Assembly (NCBI GenBank): GCA_002453475.1
Contig: DKGY01000112.1
Location: 25,722-33,772 of the forward strand
DNA length: 8,051 nucleotides
Origin: Clostridium sp. UBA6758
GTDB taxonomy: Bacteria > Bacillota > Clostridia > Clostridiales > Clostridiaceae
Direction: 5' to 3'
Position numbers and translations under genes: made by a program. Below the pieces are notes generated by a model. That model was not told where the DNA came from. It worked only from the letters and a program-made list of their open reading frames with translations, and did not search any database. This document shows positions 6,318 to 8,051 of the stretch, piece after piece. Positions within the stretch are counted from its first letter, which is position 1. Every line of letters begins with the position of its first letter.

Positions 6318-6461
6318 CTATGTAGTAATTTGTATTATATCATGTTGAGCTCCTTTTGAAGAATTTATTTCTGATTTTACTTCTTCTTTCTTACCACAAC
6401 CAACCAAGGAAATAGTAGTAGTTAACATTAAGCTCATAGCTAATAATGCCTTTTTTCTCAT
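6318..6461 (-). CDS. Short lipoprotein ORF, small gene or truncated remnant
   Basis: 47 codons. The protein begins MRKKALLAMSLMLTTT and has a clear lipobox S-L-V-G-C with Cys22 lipidation, followed by G-K-K-E-E-V-K-S and then about 17 residues with no recognisable domain before TAG. Initiation signals look genuine: GGGGG 7 nt upstream of the ATG and a good promoter further up. A signal peptide, a lysine/glutamate linker and almost no mature domain are what a truncated binding protein or rhodanese lipoprotein would leave, but intact tiny lipoproteins also exist. It resembles the rhodanese lipoprotein only in layout, not in alignable sequence. It lies 89 nt before the VTT gene in the same direction, so the two may be cotranscribed. 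Function unknown. Confidence 0.55.
   Translation of the reverse strand: MRKKALLAMSLMLTTTISLVGCGKKEEVKSEINSSKGAQHDIIQITT
6334..6342 (-). promoter_or_regulatory. Possible extended -10 promoter for the VTT gene
   Basis: On the minus strand TGATATAAT gives a perfect -10 hexamer with the extended TGn element. The -35 position (TCTTCA) is weak. It lies in the last codons of the short lipoprotein ORF and would give the VTT gene its own transcript with a leader of about 100 nt. In DNA this rich in A and T, such matches also occur by chance. Confidence 0.4.
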
Positions 6462-6487
6462 ATTAATTCCCCCATATAGTTTTACTA

Positions 6488-6518
6488 TTTTATATACCTA
6501 CATTTTATATACCTACAT
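6488..6518 (-). repeat. Two tandem copies of a 15-nt repeat in the lipoprotein leader
   Basis: Read on the minus strand, ATGTAGGTATATAAA occurs twice head to tail with no mismatch (16-nt matches at 6488-6503 and 6503-6518). The copies start 1 nt past the -10 box of the promoter at 6520-6548, so they span the expected transcription start and early leader. This is a place where a repressor could act, and the 15-nt period would put two bound copies about one and a half helical turns apart. No known operator is recognised. Confidence 0.6.
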
Positions 6519-6519
6519 A

Positions 6520-6548
6520 AATATAGCAAAGGCACTATTTATAGTCAA
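6520..6548 (-). promoter_or_regulatory. Sigma-A promoter upstream of the short lipoprotein ORF
   Basis: On the minus strand TTGACT (6543-6548) and TATATT (6520-6525) are separated by exactly 17 nt, each one or two bases from consensus. The start of transcription falls near 6513, inside the tandem repeat. It lies after the trmB terminator, so it would begin a new unit containing the short lipoprotein and probably the VTT gene. Confidence 0.65.
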
Positions 6549-6615
6549 AATTTATTTAATATACTTATAGCCTTCTTAGTTTCTATTTGAAACATCTATA
6601 GATTAAATATATTAC

Positions 6616-6674
6616 TAAAAATAAGAGACAAGATTTAACATCAATCTAAAGCTAAATCTTGTCTCTTATTTTTA
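6616..6674 (-). terminator. Long hairpin terminator of trmB
   Basis: A perfect 22-bp inverted repeat, 6616-6637 with 6653-6674, with a 15-nt loop. The core is ATAAGAGACAAGATTTA and its complement, and the outer base pairs are A/T runs that form the U-rich side on either strand. The first bases of the arm on the minus strand contain the trmB stop codon. It isolates trmB from the short lipoprotein unit. Confidence 0.82.
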
Positions 6675-7328
6675 TTTTAGTCTTGCTACCAAGAACATAG
6701 TTTTCATTCCCATAGCTGTAAATTTACTCTCATACTCTGTAACTACATTATCTTTAAATTCACTATTATGTAAATCATAAGTTACAAGCTCTAAAGAAAA
6801 ACCAGCTTCTTTGAAGTACTCTTGAGAATCATTGAATAAATCTACGTCATCCGTTTTAAACCATATCTCTCCATCTTGTTTTAAAAAAGTTTTATATGAT
6901 TGTAAGAATTTCGTATATGTAAGTCTTCTCTTATTATGGCTTTTTTTCGGCCAAGGATTACAAAAGTTTATATATATTCTATCTATCTCACCTTTACCAA
7001 ATACGTTATCTATAAGCATTATATTAAGAACTATAAGTCTTGCATTTATATCTTTTGCTCTTCCGATTTCTTCTGATGTCGCCATAACTTTCCTTAGTGC
7101 ATACACAACGACTTCATCTTTCAAATCTATTCCTACATAGTTTACATTTCTATCTTTAATTGCACGTTGACTTATATGTCCTCCCATACCACAACCTAGC
7201 TCTAAATGAATAGGATTATTATTTTCAAATTCTTCTCTCCATTTTCCACAATGACCATATTTATCATATATTACAATATCACTAGCTTCTAATTCTGGTC
7301 TTGCCCAATGCTTTTTTCTAAGTCTCAT
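6672..7328 (-). CDS. trmB: tRNA (guanine-46-N7)-methyltransferase
   Basis: 218-aa cytoplasmic SAM-dependent enzyme that makes m7G46 in the variable loop of tRNA; the length is normal for the Gram-positive family. It opens with MRLRKKHWA, has the SAM-binding E-L-G-C-G-M-G (43-49), G-I-D (66-68), the family block [11 protein letters not shown] (121-131) followed by N-K-R-R-L-T, then K-T-D-D near 160 and the C-terminal T-E-Y-E-S-K-F block. In B. subtilis and E. coli TrmB the residue before the PW is Asp, here Asn124; I recall Asn in other clostridial copies, so it is probably tolerated. The ATG has GGAGAG 7 nt upstream. It is followed by its own terminator. Confidence 0.96.
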   Translation of the reverse strand: MRLRKKHWARPELEASDIVIYDKYGHCGKWREEFENNNPIHLELGCGMGGHISQRAIKDRNVNYVGIDLKDEVVVYALRKVMATSEEIGRAKDINARLIVLNIMLIDNVFGKGEIDRIYINFCNPWPKKSHNKRRLTYTKFLQSYKTFLKQDGEIWFKTDDVDLFNDSQEYFKEAGFSLELVTYDLHNSEFKDNVVTEYESKFTAMGMKTMFLVARLK

Positions 7329-7358
7329 AAATTTCTCTCCTCGATATTAGTTTCTTAA

Positions 7359-7385
7359 ATTATATTATATATTTATTTTTGTCTA
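7359..7385 (-). promoter_or_regulatory. Weak candidate promoter for trmB
   Basis: In the 65-nt gap before trmB the minus strand carries two overlapping TATAAT hexamers (7359-7364 and 7364-7369). A TAGACA lies at 7380-7385, 15 nt from the nearer... and 10 nt from the other, both short of the ideal 17. trmB may instead be read from upstream, because no terminator is visible after the preceding gene. Confidence 0.33.
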
Positions 7386-7393
7386 TATAAATT

Positions 7394-8047
7394 CTATAAA
7401 AATAAATATGTAGCCATAGCTGCAAAAATATCATATATATATTTACCTGGTATTCCAACTACAAAATCTAAAATTGAAAATCCACCTATGATAGGTAGAA
7501 CTAATATAATAAATATTAGCATGTTATTTCTATACATTAAAGTTTCAAATTTTTGCGATCTGCCTCTCAATATATCCAATATTATATTAAACCCATCAAA
7601 TCCTGGTATTGGTAATAAATTTAATATAAACCATGAACAATTTATTATTGCCGTTTGTTTAATAATCAAAAATATTATAAACTTAATATTACTATCCCCT
7701 GGTATAAACTTAACATATAAAGCTAGTGTCATTGTAGCTATAAATCCTATAACCAAAGTAGTTATTAGGCCTCCAAGCCTTATTTTTAAATCAGCTTTAT
7801 AATAGTCTTTAAAATTTGATTTATTAATTTCTACAGGTTTTATCCATCCAAAACCTATTATAAGCATAAATATAAATCCAAATACACTAATGTGCTTTAA
7901 AGGATTTAAAGTATTTCTTCCATACTGTTTTGGGGTATCATCACCAAGTTTTATAGCAATTTTAGATTGTATATATCCCTTAAATGTAAATGCAACTAAT
8001 ATTGCTGGTATCACTAAGATTCTTCCCAATAAATAATTGTCGTTCAT
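7394..8047 (-). CDS. Site-2 protease (M50) family homologue with a lost zinc motif, probable pseudoprotease
   Basis: 217-aa polytopic membrane protein. It follows the small M50B site-2 protease pattern: A-F-T-F (19-22), K-L-G-D-D-T-P-K (33-40), G-R-N-T-L-N-P-L-K-H-I (43-53), G-F-G-W-I-K-P-V (65-72) and N-L-L-P-I-P-G-F-D-G (143-152). Where active members have H-E-Y/F-A-H, this protein has K23-G-Y-I-Q27, so both zinc histidines and the catalytic glutamate are absent; the distal Asp151 remains. It may bind membrane proteins or peptides without cutting them. The start at 8047 gives the usual short N-terminus, but only 4 nt upstream are visible, so the ribosome site cannot be checked and an earlier start is possible. 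It lies 65 nt before trmB on the same strand. Confidence 0.85.
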   Translation of the reverse strand: MNDNYLLGRILVIPAILVAFTFKGYIQSKIAIKLGDDTPKQYGRNTLNPLKHISVFGFIFMLIIGFGWIKPVEINKSNFKDYYKADLKIRLGGLITTLVIGFIATMTLALYVKFIPGDSNIKFIIFLIIKQTAIINCSWFILNLLPIPGFDGFNIILDILRGRSQKFETLMYRNNMLIFIILVLPIIGGFSILDFVVGIPGKYIYDIFAAMATYLFL

Positions 8048-8051
8048 GCTT

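Noticed and set aside
6488..6518. Possible CRISPR array
   Set aside because: Only two directly abutting copies of 15 nt, with no spacers and no cas genes.
6832..7140. Plus-strand open frame opposite trmB
   Set aside because: trmB on the other strand is unmistakable and this frame shows no domain.
7488..7802. Plus-strand open frame opposite the M50 homologue
   Set aside because: It is the shadow of a conserved membrane protein, with no initiation signals.

Overview
The window is AT-rich, with Gram-positive style Shine-Dalgarno sequences (GGAGG, GGGGGG), TTG and GTG starts alongside ATG, Lys-rich type II signal peptides and strong TTGACA/TATAAT-type promoters. This suggests a low-GC Firmicute, most likely a Clostridium or close relative. 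The assignment is an inference from style and protein flavour; no species can be named from the sequence alone.

Region 1 (1-4765, minus strand) is one tightly packed operon. Transcription runs from a strong promoter at 4850-4878 leftward. Gene order is: a cytoplasmic protein with two cysteine-rich CCG domains; a CDP-alcohol phosphatidyltransferase family membrane protein; a lipoprotein substrate-binding protein; two separate ABC permeases; and an ABC ATPase that runs off the left edge. Each gene overlaps the next by 1 or 11 nt or follows within 3 nt. The binding protein closely resembles E. coli YnjB as I remember it, so the transporter is a YnjBCD-type ABC importer, a family of unknown substrate.

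Region 2 (4766-6228) holds a divergent, plus-strand lipoprotein with a single rhodanese domain. It converges, over a hairpin terminator, on a minus-strand TVP38/TMEM64 (VTT-domain) membrane protein. Taken together, VTT protein, Fe-S protein, rhodanese, CDP-alcohol phosphatidyltransferase and YnjB/C/C/D transporter reproduce much of the content of the E. coli ydjXYZ-ynjABCDEF locus, in a different order and with different Fe-S and rhodanese architectures. This is the most interesting thing in the window: a recurring but functionally uncharacterised set that looks like an import or assimilation system, perhaps for a sulfur- or selenium-type compound (inference).

Region 3 (6229-6671) is mostly non-coding. 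It contains a 47-codon lipoprotein ORF that is either a small gene or the stump of a larger one. Its promoter is followed immediately by a 15-nt tandem direct repeat, and a second possible promoter for the VTT gene lies in its tail.

Region 4 (6672-8051, minus strand) is ordinary chromosomal content: trmB (tRNA m7G46 methyltransferase) ending in a long hairpin terminator, preceded by a site-2-protease (M50) homologue whose HExxH zinc motif is replaced by KGYIQ and which is therefore probably not a protease. No rRNA, tRNA, CRISPR, IS element or phage feature is visible.
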